Source: Peribacillus alkalitolerans
GTDB taxonomy: Bacteria; Bacillota; Bacilli; Bacillales; DSM-1321
DNA length: 64,000 bases
Direction of reading: 5' to 3'
NCBI RefSeq assembly: GCF_010882125.1
Contig: NZ_JAAGVZ010000008.1
Span: 156,546 to 220,545, forward strand
Positions 51,916 to 61,044 of this stretch are shown piece after piece (position 1 is the stretch's first letter; each line of letters begins with the position of its first letter). The notes under the pieces are model-generated. The model had not been told where the DNA came from. It saw only the letters and a program-made list of their open reading frames with translations, and ran no database searches. A program made the position numbers and the translations under genes.

Positions 51916-54195
51916 TTATGGTGTACTTTCATCCGTTCCAGAGTCATTTGCACCTGGATCAGAGCCATTATCCTCTCCATCATCTTCGGAGCCTGAATCA
52001 TTTTCTGATCCCGAATCATCTCCACTTCCAGCACCGCCAGCATCTCCTGTTCCATTATCTTCATTTTCCACTGGAGTTGTAGTCGTTTCCTTATCTTCTA
52101 AGTCTGAATCAGTTGTATTGTGGTTTTCCTTATTTTCAGCTTCTTCTTCCTTCTTTTCTTTTTTTATTTCTTCTTTTCCTTCTTGTGCTTCCGATTTTTC
52201 TTCTTCCTTCCCTTTTTTACCGCTGAATGATTCTTTCCATCTTTTCCATTCATATTGAAGTTTACTCTTGGAGTTTTCCCAGAATTCACGCCGGGCTCGC
52301 TCTTCATCTAGCTGTTTTTGTTTTGCAATTATAGTATCTATGTCTTCCACATTAAAATCTACTGGTTCCATTCCGACTAATGCCTTAGTCATCATTCGTT
52401 GGAAGATGATGGCTGCACCTTGACTACTATGGGTCGTTAAATACCTATCTTTATTTGGTTGATCATAGCCTGCCCAGACTGCACCTACCAAGGTCGGTGT
52501 ATACCCAACGAACCATTGGTCTTTTACCGCCCCCTCAACTTGATCATGTTGAGTAGAACCGGTCTTCCCCGCTAGCTCCCATCCATTAACCGCTGCATTT
52601 TTTCCTGTTCCGTGCTTCACTACACCTAAAAGCATACTCGTCATTCCATCAGAAATCTTCTTACCCATGACTTTCGTTTTCTCTTCCTTCCATGCCACTA
52701 CTTCATTTCCTTCGCGATCCACAATTTTCACTATTGCATGAGCTTCTATACGTACCCCGTTATTAGGGAAAGCTGAGAAAGCTTCCGCCATGATTTTAGG
52801 GGAAACTCCCTGTGATAACCCTCCTAGACCTAAACCAAGAACCCGGTCTTCCTTTGCATCTAAAGGTATTCCAAAGCGTTTTGCAGCATCCATTCCTTTT
52901 TGGATGCCGATTTCATTTAATAACCAAACGGTTGGTACATTTATTGATTTCATTAGTGCTTCATACATTGGAACTTCTCCAGCATATTCTCCTGAAAGAT
53001 TAGAAGGTTTATACTCCCCAAAACTTAATTTCTCATCATCCTTCAACATATCATTTGGCTTAAAACCAGCTTCCAAAGCAGGAGTATATACAGCCAAAGG
53101 CTTCATTGTCGATCCAGGTTGTTTTTTTAACATTGTTGCGCGATTATATGCAAGAAACGTATGCTCACCACGACCTCCAACCAACGCCTTGATTCCGCCA
53201 GTCTTTGGATCCATCAATATGGATCCGCTCTGAACTAGCTCTTGTTCGGTACTTCCTTTTGGAAATAAAGAATCATCCTGATAGACTTCTTCAGCAGCTT
53301 TTTGCATATTTTGATCCAATGTTGTATAGATTTTATATCCGCCTGTCAGAAGCTCATCCTGATTCATTTTATATTTTTGAATTGCTTCCATAATTACATG
53401 GTCGACATAATAAGGATATTTTCCTTTTAATGGATCGCCACTCTTTTTCTCGTCCATGATAATTTCTTGGTTAACCGCTTCCTCATATTGTGCGTTATCC
53501 AATAATCCATGTTGTTTCATTGCATTTAATACAATATTTCGTCTCTTTATAGCATTTTCATAGTTTTTATAAGGATCTAAACTAGAAGGCGCTTTAATCA
53601 AACCTGCCAATAGAGCAGCTTCGGATGGAGTGATATCCTTAACATTTTTCCCAAAGTACGCCATGGACGCATTATTTATTCCCCATGCACCATGTCCAAA
53701 ATATATTTGGTTCATATACATTTCCAAAATCTCGCCCTTGCTGAATCTCTTTTCTACTTCTCTTGCAAGAAAAAATTCTTCTACTTTTCTTTTATAAGTA
53801 CGGTCCATATCCAATAATGCGTTCTTTGTAAGCTGTTGGGTAATAGTACTTCCCCCCTGGACAACATCACCAGCTATAAGGTTAGTAACAAACGCTCTTG
53901 CAATTCCTTGGTAATCTACCCCGTTATGCTCGTAAAAACGATGGTCTTCAATCGCAATCACTGCATTCTTTACATGTTCAGGAATATCTTCAATGGGTAC
54001 ACCCTCTGTTTTATTAGCTGAAATTTTACTAGCCACTTCACTATTTTGATCATAGATAACTGTCGGTTGTTGTAGCATACTTTCTAGATTATCAATGTTC
54101 GTTTCTGGCTTAAAAAAATGAAAAAACCCAGCAATAGCCAACGCCATTCCTGAAAACAACACTACTCCGATTTTCAAGATTTTTATTTGATCCAA
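51916..54195 (-). CDS. Class A penicillin-binding protein (PbpF/PbpG-like)
   Basis: 759 residues, single N-terminal anchor. GT51 glycosyltransferase domain (about 55-230): catalytic Glu83 in EDHRFYEHNGVD, GGSTITQQLTKN, KVEEFFLAREVEKRFSK. Transpeptidase domain (about 325-600): S362TMK, S417IN, KTG in LAGKTGST. From about 650 the tail is low-complexity, first Lys/Glu then Gly/Ser/Asp/Asn-rich. Related to sporulation-linked PbpF and PbpG; pbpF flanks hemE in B. subtilis but not here. ATG 54195. Confidence 0.92.
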   Translation of the reverse strand: MDQIKILKIGVVLFSGMALAIAGFFHFFKPETNIDNLESMLQQPTVIYDQNSEVASKISANKTEGVPIEDIPEHVKNAVIAIEDHRFYEHNGVDYQGIARAFVTNLIAGDVVQGGSTITQQLTKNALLDMDRTYKRKVEEFFLAREVEKRFSKGEILEMYMNQIYFGHGAWGINNASMAYFGKNVKDITPSEAALLAGLIKAPSSLDPYKNYENAIKRRNIVLNAMKQHGLLDNAQYEEAVNQEIIMDEKKSGDPLKGKYPYYVDHVIMEAIQKYKMNQDELLTGGYKIYTTLDQNMQKAAEEVYQDDSLFPKGSTEQELVQSGSILMDPKTGGIKALVGGRGEHTFLAYNRATMLKKQPGSTMKPLAVYTPALEAGFKPNDMLKDDEKLSFGEYKPSNLSGEYAGEVPMYEALMKSINVPTVWLLNEIGIQKGMDAAKRFGIPLDAKEDRVLGLGLGGLSQGVSPKIMAEAFSAFPNNGVRIEAHAIVKIVDREGNEVVAWKEEKTKVMGKKISDGMTSMLLGVVKHGTGKNAAVNGWELAGKTGSTQHDQVEGAVKDQWFVGYTPTLVGAVWAGYDQPNKDRYLTTHSSQGAAIIFQRMMTKALVGMEPVDFNVEDIDTIIAKQKQLDEERARREFWENSKSKLQYEWKRWKESFSGKKGKEEEKSEAQEGKEEIKKEKKEEEAENKENHNTTDSDLEDKETTTTPVENEDNGTGDAGGAGSGDDSGSENDSGSEDDGEDNGSDPGANDSGTDESTP

Positions 54196-54324
54196 ATTGA
54201 ATCCCCTCTTTATAATATGTAATAGTAGAATAGTTCCTTCTTCATATACCCAGAAACCCTACATATTACACCTATGGAGCTTTAGAAATTCACCTTGATC
54301 ATAAGATAAATGGATACAAACTAA

Positions 54325-54390
54325 AAAGGCCACTTGCATACACTTGAACCTGAAGTATGGTCCGAGTATTTATGCAAGTGGCCTTAAACA
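54325..54390. terminator. Long imperfect stem terminator
   Basis: AAGGCCACTTGCATA pairs perfectly with TATGCAAGTGGCCTT around a ~33-nt loop; follows the small gene at 54426-54608 (minus strand). Confidence 0.75.
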
Positions 54391-54425
54391 ATTCATTGCT
54401 CTATAGAAACATAGTTTAACAATCA

Positions 54426-54608
54426 TTAAAAATGCTGTCCTTGTCCAGTAGATTTTACTTCATCTCTCTTCAAAAGTTCCTGATGAAGATTTTTCATGTA
54501 CATGTAAACAATTTGTTTCGTTTTATCATCAGTGCCTAAAACCTCAAGATGTTTTAAACAGCGATCGATTGTAGGGTGTCTTCTTGCATCATGTTGTTTA
54601 TGAAGCAT
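54426..54608 (-). CDS. Small soluble helical protein, unknown
   Basis: 60 residues, His/Arg/Lys-rich: MLHKQHDARRHPTIDRCLKH then a helix (DKTKQIVYMYMKNLHQELLK). ATG 54608 follows AAAGAGGTG; a GTG at 54617 is inside that site. No family recognised. Between PBP and nhaX. Confidence 0.55.
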   Translation of the reverse strand: MLHKQHDARRHPTIDRCLKHLEVLGTDDKTKQIVYMYMKNLHQELLKRDEVKSTGQGQHF

Positions 54609-54855
54609 ACTAATCACCTCTTTCTTCTTATCATATAAGATATGGAAACAGATAACATTAGACTATAGTCACAATTCGATAAATTTTTAGAAAATTCTAC
54701 ATATTTTATAGCTTATATTGCTAATACTAAATTCGATTTTTTCCGAATATTTCCGGGGGTCCTTTTTACTATTTGAAAAATTTAATGATTTCTATCCATG
54801 TAATTTGGGTAAAGGGTACTAAAGCTAAAAATTAAATAGGAAGGGGCTGGTTTCA

Positions 54856-55392
54856 ATGGTGCAGGCAATCAATCATATAATTGTTGGTTTTGATGATAAT
54901 GAGGAATCAATGAAAGCTCTAGAATGGGGGGCATCAATGGTAAGAGCATTTCCAAGAGCAAAATTGTCTGTTCTACATGTGTTTCATGAGGATTATTACG
55001 AACCGGTTGAAAATAGTGTGGTCACACCTTCCCCACGGTTCACCACATATTCCGCAGATGGAATGTTTGTCGATCCAACACAAGTAACACCAGTTTCATC
55101 TGAATTGAAACAATATCAAAATGAAACAAGTACTCATAGCATCATTCAAAGTAGTATTGATAAAGCACAGGCAAAGGTTCGGACTTTCCTTCAAGGACAG
55201 GGGGTAGATCATCATTTTGAGATACTAGAAGGAAACGCAGCAACTAGCATCAGTGATTATATTAACCAGCATCAAGCAGATTTAATTATTGTGGGAAACA
55301 GTGGTAAAAGCGGACTTGAAAGGCTATTCCTTGGTAGTACTAGCTCTAAAATCACCAAAAACGCAAACTGCAGTGTTTTGATTGCAAAATGA
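54856..55392 (+). CDS. nhaX: Universal stress protein NhaX
   Basis: 178-residue UspA-fold protein. The C-terminal ATP-binding signature G-x2-G-x9-G-S/T is present (GNSGKSGLERLFLGSTS). An insertion of about 40 residues (VVTPSPRFTTYSADGMF) between strands is characteristic of NhaX/YheK. Start ATG 54856 after GGAAGGGG. In B. subtilis it neighbours nhaC, absent here. Confidence 0.87.
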   Translation: MVQAINHIIVGFDDNEESMKALEWGASMVRAFPRAKLSVLHVFHEDYYEPVENSVVTPSPRFTTYSADGMFVDPTQVTPVSSELKQYQNETSTHSIIQSSIDKAQAKVRTFLQGQGVDHHFEILEGNAATSISDYINQHQADLIIVGNSGKSGLERLFLGSTSSKITKNANCSVLIAK

Positions 55393-55393
55393 C

Positions 55394-55430
55394 CAAAAGG
55401 TGCTCAAATATTTTTTGGGCACCTTTTTTA
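55394..55430. terminator. Terminator between nhaX and the Nudix gene
   Basis: AAAAGGTGCTCAAA pairs with TTTGGGCACCTTTT (wobbles) with a short loop and T-tail. Confidence 0.8.
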
Positions 55431-55841
55431 TTATCCTTGTAAACTATATCTCTTAGCTTCCCCCGTTACCATTTTTGATACCGGAACTGGTAAGTACATC
55501 ATTTTCTCATCCGCTTCCTCAATGCTTACCCAACGTACTTCCACTATATTTAATTCATAAGGAATCGTCTCCGGAGCTTCAATAATACTCCCTTTAAAAG
55601 TCATAAAATACACGTGATCCTTATCAATGAACGCTTCATTTAAGGTGATTAAGTCCTTTATCTCAACAATGTGACCTGTTTCCTCCAGAGTTTCACGAGC
55701 AGCTGCTTGCTTTAATGTCTCTCCTCGTTCTACAGCTCCTCCAGGCAAACTCCATAAACCGTTTTTACTGTTAAGAACAATCAATACTTCATTCTTTTCT
55801 TCATTATGTAAAAGTGTGTATACAACATCGACCCGATTCAT
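55431..55841 (-). CDS. Nudix hydrolase
   Basis: 136 residues. The Nudix box is complete: GGAVERGETLKQAAARETLEETG, with G-x5-E-x7-RE-T-x-EE-x-G, preceded by NGLWSLPG. Such enzymes hydrolyse nucleoside diphosphate-linked substrates; no substrate-specific motif is evident. ATG 55841 after GGGGAGAG. Monocistronic. Confidence 0.88.
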   Translation of the reverse strand: MNRVDVVYTLLHNEEKNEVLIVLNSKNGLWSLPGGAVERGETLKQAAARETLEETGHIVEIKDLITLNEAFIDKDHVYFMTFKGSIIEAPETIPYELNIVEVRWVSIEEADEKMMYLPVPVSKMVTGEAKRYSLQG

Positions 55842-55951
55842 GTTCTCTCCCCTAACTTATAATCTTACAATTTAGTAATAATAGATTAATTCAGGTTGAT
55901 AAAAAATTCCAGTAACTAGAGTACAGTATACGAAAACAGCCATTAATTTTT

Positions 55952-55994
55952 AATTAAAAAAGCCTGTAGAATCAATATTCTACAAGCTTACTTT
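55952..55994 (-). terminator. Intrinsic terminator after thiT
   Basis: TGTAGAAT pairs with ATTCTACA across a short loop, extended by an imperfect AGCTT/AGCCT base; T6 tail. Confidence 0.7.
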
Positions 55995-55998
55995 TTTA

Positions 55999-56586
55999 TT
56001 ATAATGTAGCTGGCTTTCGAATTAACACTCTATATGCCGATGAATATAGAACTCCGATTAAAACTGCTGACAAAATGAAGCTTGGCAGCATGTAGGTTCC
56101 GTTGTAAATAACCGAGAACAGTGCTACAGGTTGACCTTCAGGTGCACTTGAGCCGAAGAATACAATTCCAGAAACAAAATGACATAGGAATCGTAGGAAG
56201 CTGCCTAGTAATACAGCTATAACACTTAGACGAATGCCTTTTGCTTTATCATCGGATCGGAAACTTTCTTGTATTTGTTTAGCAAAGACACCAGCAACCC
56301 CAACAACGGCAAATGCTAAAAAGTAATCAATGAATCCTTGAACAGGATGGCCAATCCACGCTTGACCTGAAATGATTTGTAAAAGTCCTAGTAGTAGACC
56401 AGTCAACGCTCCACCTTTCCATCCCCAACGGAAAGCCATTAGGAAAATTGGCACCATCGCAATGGATACCGATCCACCTTGCGGCCATATTCTAGAGAAA
56501 ATAAAGCCTGAAACTAGGTCCAGCAATAATGCCATCGCCGAAAATACTGCTACTTCAACTATAAATAATGTTTTGTTTTGCAACAT
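55999..56586 (-). CDS. thiT: Thiamine-specific ECF transporter S component ThiT
   Basis: 195 residues with six helices; the S component that binds thiamine and docks to a shared EcfAA'T module (not in this window). Family hallmarks are the GGSVSIAMVPIFLMAFRWG segment and the GQAWIGHPVQGFIDYFLAF loop with thiamine-contacting Trp and Tyr/Asp residues. A TPP riboswitch directly upstream supports the substrate. ATG 56586. Confidence 0.93.
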   Translation of the reverse strand: MLQNKTLFIVEVAVFSAMALLLDLVSGFIFSRIWPQGGSVSIAMVPIFLMAFRWGWKGGALTGLLLGLLQIISGQAWIGHPVQGFIDYFLAFAVVGVAGVFAKQIQESFRSDDKAKGIRLSVIAVLLGSFLRFLCHFVSGIVFFGSSAPEGQPVALFSVIYNGTYMLPSFILSAVLIGVLYSSAYRVLIRKPATL

Positions 56587-56685
56587 CGATCTTCCTTTCT
56601 TTTTAAAGCTCCATTGCCCCGTTAAAGTAAGGTCGAAAGATTATGGAAGTGGATAAAATCATGCCTCTTGTATATTTTTTGACAA

Positions 56686-56725
56686 CAAAAAAACGATACA
56701 AGGACGTGTTGGCTGCCTGGCATCG
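56686..56725 (-). terminator. Riboswitch-controlled terminator
   Basis: CGATGCCAGG pairs with CCTTGTATCG (one mismatch, one wobble) followed by T7 on the minus strand; lies just 3' of the TPP aptamer and ahead of thiT. Confidence 0.8.
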
Positions 56726-56737
56726 CATTATCCAATC

Positions 56738-56826
56738 ACCACATCCCTACGCTAGCATTAACTAACAGGTTCATAGGGTCTGAACTTTTACGTTCACTCT
56801 CAGCCAATAGGCTCCCCCTGTGGAAC
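56738..56826 (-). promoter_or_regulatory. TPP riboswitch (THI element)
   Basis: On the minus strand, in order: ACAGGGGGAGCC, GGCTGAGAGTGAACG, GACCCTATGAACCTG, TTAGTTAATGCTAGCG, TAGGGATGTGG. These are the conserved GCTGAGA, ACCC...GAACCTG and GCGTAGGGA blocks of the TPP aptamer. With the terminator 3' of it, TPP binding should switch thiT off. Confidence 0.95.
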
Positions 56827-57038
56827 TAATGTAATTTTCAATGACTATTATACTATGAAATGAATAAAAATATCAAATTCAAATTCCTTATTTTTACCTA
56901 ACCCAACTTCTTTATACACTACCAATAACTATGACAAACCCCAATATTAATGGGTTTAGAGCACAATTTTTCTATAGACCCACTCACCTTGCATTTGGTA
57001 TCTTAATTTGGCTATGATGTGTATGGAGGTACATAAAT

Positions 57039-57920
57039 ATGAATGAACAAAACTCTACAACGTTAGCTCAAAAAGGGGCTTGGATCAGCATTGCTTCCTA
57101 TATGGTCCTTTCAGCCGTTAAACTGATAGCCGGATTTTACGGGCAGTCTCAAGGACTTTGGGCAGATGGATTAAATAACACGACTGATATTATTGCCTCG
57201 GTCGCTGTTCTGATTGGCTTAAAAATCTCTAATATACCACCTGATCATAACCATAGATATGGTCATACAAGAGCACAGACCATTTCTTCACTAGTTGCAG
57301 CTTTAATTATGATGAGCGTTGGTTTACAGGTTATTTATCAATCGTTTATGTCTTACTTCAATAATGAAACCGAAAAGCCTGAACTACTTACAGCAGTCGT
57401 GGCTATAATCGCAGCTGCTTTCATGTTCATAATATACCGTTACAACTTATCTTTAAGCAGGAAGACCAAAAATGCATCCTTGCTTGCAGTCGCTCAAGAT
57501 AATCGTTCAGATGCTCTCGTCAGTATCGGTGCATTCGTCGGGATTGTTGGTACTTATATTGGCATTGATTGGTTGGATATTGCAGCTGCTTTCTCTGTTG
57601 GATTCATTATCTGTAAGACAGCGTGGGAAATTTTTTCAGATGCTTCCCATACATTGACAGATGGCTTTGATGAACAGTTGCTTCAGGATATTAAAAAAAC
57701 CATCGATACTACCGATGGAGTGCAGATGACAACCGATGTGAAAGCTAGAATGCATGGTAACGATATTTTGCTTGAAGCTACCATCCTAGTCGATAAGGAT
57801 TTAAATGTGGTCGAGAGTCATAATATTACAGATCATGTTGAAGAAAGGCTTTCAACCCTCCATCAAATTCAACATGCCATCTTGCATATAGAACCATACG
57901 ACATGGGTAAAAGTGATTAA
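57039..57920 (+). CDS. Cation diffusion facilitator (manganese-type)
   Basis: 293 residues, six helices plus a C-terminal cytosolic domain. Metal-site motifs: DGLNNTTD (NxxxD in helix 2) and DNRSD (helix 5), with HNHRYGH in the loop. Asn/Asp rather than His at these sites is typical of Mn exporters such as MneP/MneS, so Mn(II) export is likeliest. ATG 57039 after TGGAGG. I saw no MntR box or Mn riboswitch in the 450 bp upstream. Confidence 0.88.
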   Translation: MNEQNSTTLAQKGAWISIASYMVLSAVKLIAGFYGQSQGLWADGLNNTTDIIASVAVLIGLKISNIPPDHNHRYGHTRAQTISSLVAALIMMSVGLQVIYQSFMSYFNNETEKPELLTAVVAIIAAAFMFIIYRYNLSLSRKTKNASLLAVAQDNRSDALVSIGAFVGIVGTYIGIDWLDIAAAFSVGFIICKTAWEIFSDASHTLTDGFDEQLLQDIKKTIDTTDGVQMTTDVKARMHGNDILLEATILVDKDLNVVESHNITDHVEERLSTLHQIQHAILHIEPYDMGKSD

Positions 57921-57938
57921 CAACAAACCTTTTATTAA

Positions 57939-57973
57939 ACCGAAAGTCGCATAATTTCAGTGCGCTTTCTTAT
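57939..57973 (+). terminator. Probable terminator after the CDF gene
   Basis: GAAAGTCGCA pairs with TGCGCTTTC (one bulge) over a 9-nt loop. Confidence 0.6.
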
Positions 57974-58186
57974 CGAATCCTTATATCTTTTGTCGGATTT
58001 TGTTACTTTCAAAAGAATTTCCTTCATACTTCCTTATCAAATTTTAAGAAAATCTATTTTTCATGAAGGATTTCCTATTCTATTTACCGAATACAACAAC
58101 TATATGACCATTAGAATTGTTGTACTTAGCGGAAAGTAGATATATAAAATTGTTCTACGGAAGTAGAAAAAATTCTGGAGGATTCT

Positions 58187-59302
58187 ATGCTAGGAATTAA
58201 GGATTCTGTTGCAGATTTTTTGATTCACAACAAAAAAGAGTTACTAGAGGAATGGAGTCAACACATTATCGTCTCCCAACAGGACCCTTTACAGGAAAAA
58301 ATTCCTTTGAATGGACTTAGCATGTTCAAATTATTCATTAATATGATGCGTGATCCTAAGGAAGAACATATGAACGATATTAAGCAGCTAGCCTTTACAA
58401 TTGCTGCAGAACGGGTTGAAGCTAATGTTAACATTGGCGATTTTATTTACAATGTATGTATTGGCCGCACTCTTGTGTTTAACAAAATCGTAGCTCTTAA
58501 TGTTTATAACCCTGAAATTCAAAAGCATATTAAAATACTGAATGACTGTTTTGATCATTTTCTTCATCATTCTGCAAGTCACTATACAGAATTACAGAAC
58601 TCGGTGATTATTAATCAGAATCAGGTGATTAATCAAACTCACCAAGATCGATTGACCTTATTAGGCCAGATGACTTCCAGTTTCGTGCATGAAGTCCGAA
58701 ACCCTCTTACTTCTATTAAAGGGTTTGTCCAGTTATTAAAGTCCGAATATCCTGATTTAAAATATTTAGATATCATTGGAAATGAAGTTGACCAACTTAA
58801 TTTCAGAATCTCACAATTTTTAATGCTATCCAAAAAGGAAAGTGTGGAAAAAGAAAAGAAAGTCTTTCTATTCAAAAATCTATTTGATGAAGTCATCGAT
58901 TTCTTGTATCCAAGTATCGTTGATAGTAATGTTTTGATCCGTCATAACGTAGATCCGGATGTTAGGCTATTCGGCTTCTCCGATGAAATTAGACAAGTGC
59001 TATTAAATATCATCTTGAATGCCTTAGACGCTCTTAGCGGTGTGAACCAACCTGTCTTAACGATTAATGCTTTACAAAATGATAATCAACAATTTATCAT
59101 TCAGCTCTCTAACAATGGAGCAGAGATCCCGAAAGCACAAATAAATGTAATTTTTGAACCGTTTTACACTTCGAAAAAGGTAGGTACAGGTTTGGGTCTT
59201 TTCGTTTGTAAAGAAATTATATCTAAACATTTCGGTACACTAAGCTGTACGTCATCAGAATCGGTTACAACGTTTACCATAACGTTACCAGTACATCAAT
59301 AA
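58187..59302 (+). CDS. Sporulation-type sensor histidine kinase
   Basis: 371 residues, soluble. Residues 1-150 form a helical sensor-like domain resembling the globin-fold N-terminal domain (HisK_N) of certain Bacillus sporulation kinases. HisKA: His168 in SSFVHEVRNPLTSIKGFVQLL, the motif of kinases feeding Spo0F. HATPase: ILNALDAL (N-box) and TGLGLFVCKEI (G2). No response regulator adjacent, consistent with an orphan phosphorelay kinase. ATG 58187 after CTGGAGGA. Confidence 0.85.
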   Translation: MLGIKDSVADFLIHNKKELLEEWSQHIIVSQQDPLQEKIPLNGLSMFKLFINMMRDPKEEHMNDIKQLAFTIAAERVEANVNIGDFIYNVCIGRTLVFNKIVALNVYNPEIQKHIKILNDCFDHFLHHSASHYTELQNSVIINQNQVINQTHQDRLTLLGQMTSSFVHEVRNPLTSIKGFVQLLKSEYPDLKYLDIIGNEVDQLNFRISQFLMLSKKESVEKEKKVFLFKNLFDEVIDFLYPSIVDSNVLIRHNVDPDVRLFGFSDEIRQVLLNIILNALDALSGVNQPVLTINALQNDNQQFIIQLSNNGAEIPKAQINVIFEPFYTSKKVGTGLGLFVCKEIISKHFGTLSCTSSESVTTFTITLPVHQ

Positions 59303-59340
59303 AAAAGTCTTCCAGCATAGGAACTGGAAGACTTTTTTAT
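59303..59340 (+). terminator. Intrinsic terminator after the kinase
   Basis: AAAGTCTTCCAG pairs with CTGGAAGACTTT, 9-nt loop, T6. Confidence 0.88.
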
Positions 59341-59620
59341 TAGCTTTCTAAAGTATTTCTTTCATAATAAACCTTCCTCAACTAAATTCTGAAATGTACC
59401 CAATGCCCCAACCGAAAACGAATACTCCCTCCCTAGGATAAGGATATCGAAGAACATAACATTTTCCCCAACTAATAAAGAAGTGTTTTTATTAAATATA
59501 ATCGCTAAAGTTCCCGTTCCATTTTATGTATTTCAATTCAATAACATTAATAAAATTGATATCCTTCACAGTGAAAATTCATATATTGTAAGTAGACCAT
59601 TATGTTGGGAGGAGTTGGAC
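59341..59620. other. Gene-free stretch
   Basis: AT-rich sequence between the kinase terminator and the YuiA-like gene. I see no ORF with a ribosome site, repeat or structured element; it must carry the promoter of the next gene. Confidence 0.5.
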
Positions 59621-59761
59621 ATGAAGTTAGCAAAAATCTGCATTAATTGCAGAGGTACAGGCTTTGTCACTACCTTTTGGATTATTAAGCGTAAATGTCC
59701 AGTATGCAAAGGAAGTGGAAAAAAATACAGTTCTATTAGTCTGCGAAAAAAATGGAACTAA
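59621..59761 (+). CDS. YuiA-like mini-protein with DnaJ-type zinc motifs
   Basis: 46 residues with two CxxCxGxG repeats: CINCRGTG and CPVCKGSG, spaced by a hydrophobic FVTTFWIIKR linker. This is the DnaJ cysteine-rich-domain unit, and the size and layout match Bacillus YuiA-family proteins. ATG 59621 follows GGGAGGAG. Likely binds one zinc; role unknown. Confidence 0.75.
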   Translation: MKLAKICINCRGTGFVTTFWIIKRKCPVCKGSGKKYSSISLRKKWN

Positions 59762-59853
59762 TATTCAATTCTTAATTCTATCGTATATAGACAAGCTATA
59801 TGTTATGAAAGGCCCTTTTGTTACTACAAGGACCACATATAGAAGAAATATGT

Positions 59854-60209
59854 TTAAAGAGTTCGCTCTAATTTATCTGTTATTTTCGATTCTTGCTCAT
59901 TTACTATTAGAGAACATGCGGTATCACCTGCTATATTTACAGCTGTGCGGGACTTGTCTAATAATCGATCAATACCGAGAATCAAATCAATTCCTCAACT
60001 GGAAGCTGGACGGATGAAAGAACCATCGCAAGCATGATTAACCCCACACCAGGCACCCCTGCCGTCCCAATGCTCACCAACACCGCAATTACCACAACAG
60101 TTGTTATCTCACCTATTGTTAAATCCACAACATAGAATGATCCAAGATTCTTATTTTTTAGGTGAAGACTCAAAATGATATCCGTTAAACAAGTACGAAA
60201 AACACTCAC
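59854..60209 (-). pseudogene. Decayed dicarboxylate/amino-acid:cation symporter, C-terminal remnant
   Basis: The minus strand encodes [20 protein letters not shown], the signature of the GltP/TcyP (DAACS) family, up to VEELI, then stops. Five bases later, the next frame resumes LGIDRLLDKSRTAVNIAGDT, the following family block. The join is a tandem TGATT-TGATT duplication, so a 5-bp insertion frameshifted the gene. The N-terminal ~340 residues are missing. Clearly non-functional. Confidence 0.85.
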
Positions 60210-60227
60210 TCATGACCTTCAATATTC

Positions 60228-60265
60228 AAAAAAAAAAACGAAAAGCTATCATCGCTTTTCGTTCC
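60228..60265 (-). terminator. Terminator overlapping the dedA-type stop codon
   Basis: AACGAAAAGC pairs with GCTTTTCGTT over 7 nt, T10 tail; the 5' arm encodes the last residues of the DedA-like protein. Confidence 0.88.
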
Positions 60266-60878
60266 CTTGAAACTTTTTAACTGTCACAATTGGAGGGGTT
60301 TTTTTCTTTTTCCAAAAGAAGTATAACCCAGCAATTACAATCGCAACTCCAACCAAAGGTAATACGTAAGGAGCTGCAACTTCTTTAATAGTTGCCCAGT
60401 TTTCACCTAAGACCATCCCAAGGTATAGGAAGAAAATCGTCCAAGGAATGATAGCAGCAACTGTATACACTGTAAATTTCCATGCTGACATTCTAGCAAT
60501 TCCGGCTGGGATGGAAATTGCATGTCTGACTACCGGGATGAATCGGGCACTAAAAATGACACCTGCCCCATATTTTTCAAACCACTGCTCTGAAACATCA
60601 ATGTGTTTTTTCTGAATCAGGACATATTTCCCATATTTTTCAAGAAATGGTCTACCACCTAAATAACCAGCCCAATACAGGAATAATTGGGCAAAAGTTC
60701 CGCCAATAGTTCCTGCTATTACGGCTCCAAGGAAACCAATTTTACCAGTTGAAATCATAAATCCACCGTATCCAAGTACAATCTCACTCGGGATGATTTC
60801 TATCATGAGTCCAATTGCTATACCAAAGTATCCTAAATCGGACAAAAACATTAAGATGTTAAAAATAATATCTTTCAT
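60249..60878 (-). CDS. DedA-family membrane protein
   Basis: 209 residues, four to five helices. DedA signatures: IPSEIVLGYGGF, AGTIGGTFAQLFLYWAGYLGG, and FSARFIPVVRHAISIPAGIARM (E and RxxPxxR motif). Relatives (UptA/PetA) flip undecaprenyl phosphate or phosphatidylethanolamine; which applies here is unknown. Start ATG 60878 follows AAGGAG; a much longer upstream frame lacks a ribosome site. Confidence 0.88.
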   Translation of the reverse strand: MKDIIFNILMFLSDLGYFGIAIGLMIEIIPSEIVLGYGGFMISTGKIGFLGAVIAGTIGGTFAQLFLYWAGYLGGRPFLEKYGKYVLIQKKHIDVSEQWFEKYGAGVIFSARFIPVVRHAISIPAGIARMSAWKFTVYTVAAIIPWTIFFLYLGMVLGENWATIKEVAAPYVLPLVGVAIVIAGLYFFWKKKKTPPIVTVKKFQGNEKR

Positions 60879-60994
60879 ATAGCACTCCTTAAAAAAGATC
60901 TTATTATGTACAAGCCCGTATTTATTATACACAAGAACGATAGGTACAAGAACCATAAACTCTATGGATATATAGAATACTAATAAAAGCATAA

Positions 60995-61025
60995 AAAAAG
61001 GACAAACCATTGGCCTGTCCTTTTA
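60995..61025 (-). terminator. Intrinsic terminator of the small gene at 61045
   Basis: AAAAGGACA pairs with TGTCCTTTT around a 12-nt loop; T-rich minus-strand tail. Confidence 0.78.
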
Positions 61026-61044
61026 ATAAAAATATAAAGGGGTA

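Noticed and set aside
57039..57920. Zinc-type CDF transporter
   Set aside because: The metal-site motifs use Asn/Asp (NNTTD, DNRSD) rather than the His/Asp typical of zinc CDFs.
59664..60017. Plus-strand ORF of 117 codons
   Set aside because: It overlaps the YuiA-like gene and then runs antisense to the symporter remnant; no ribosome site and no protein-like features.
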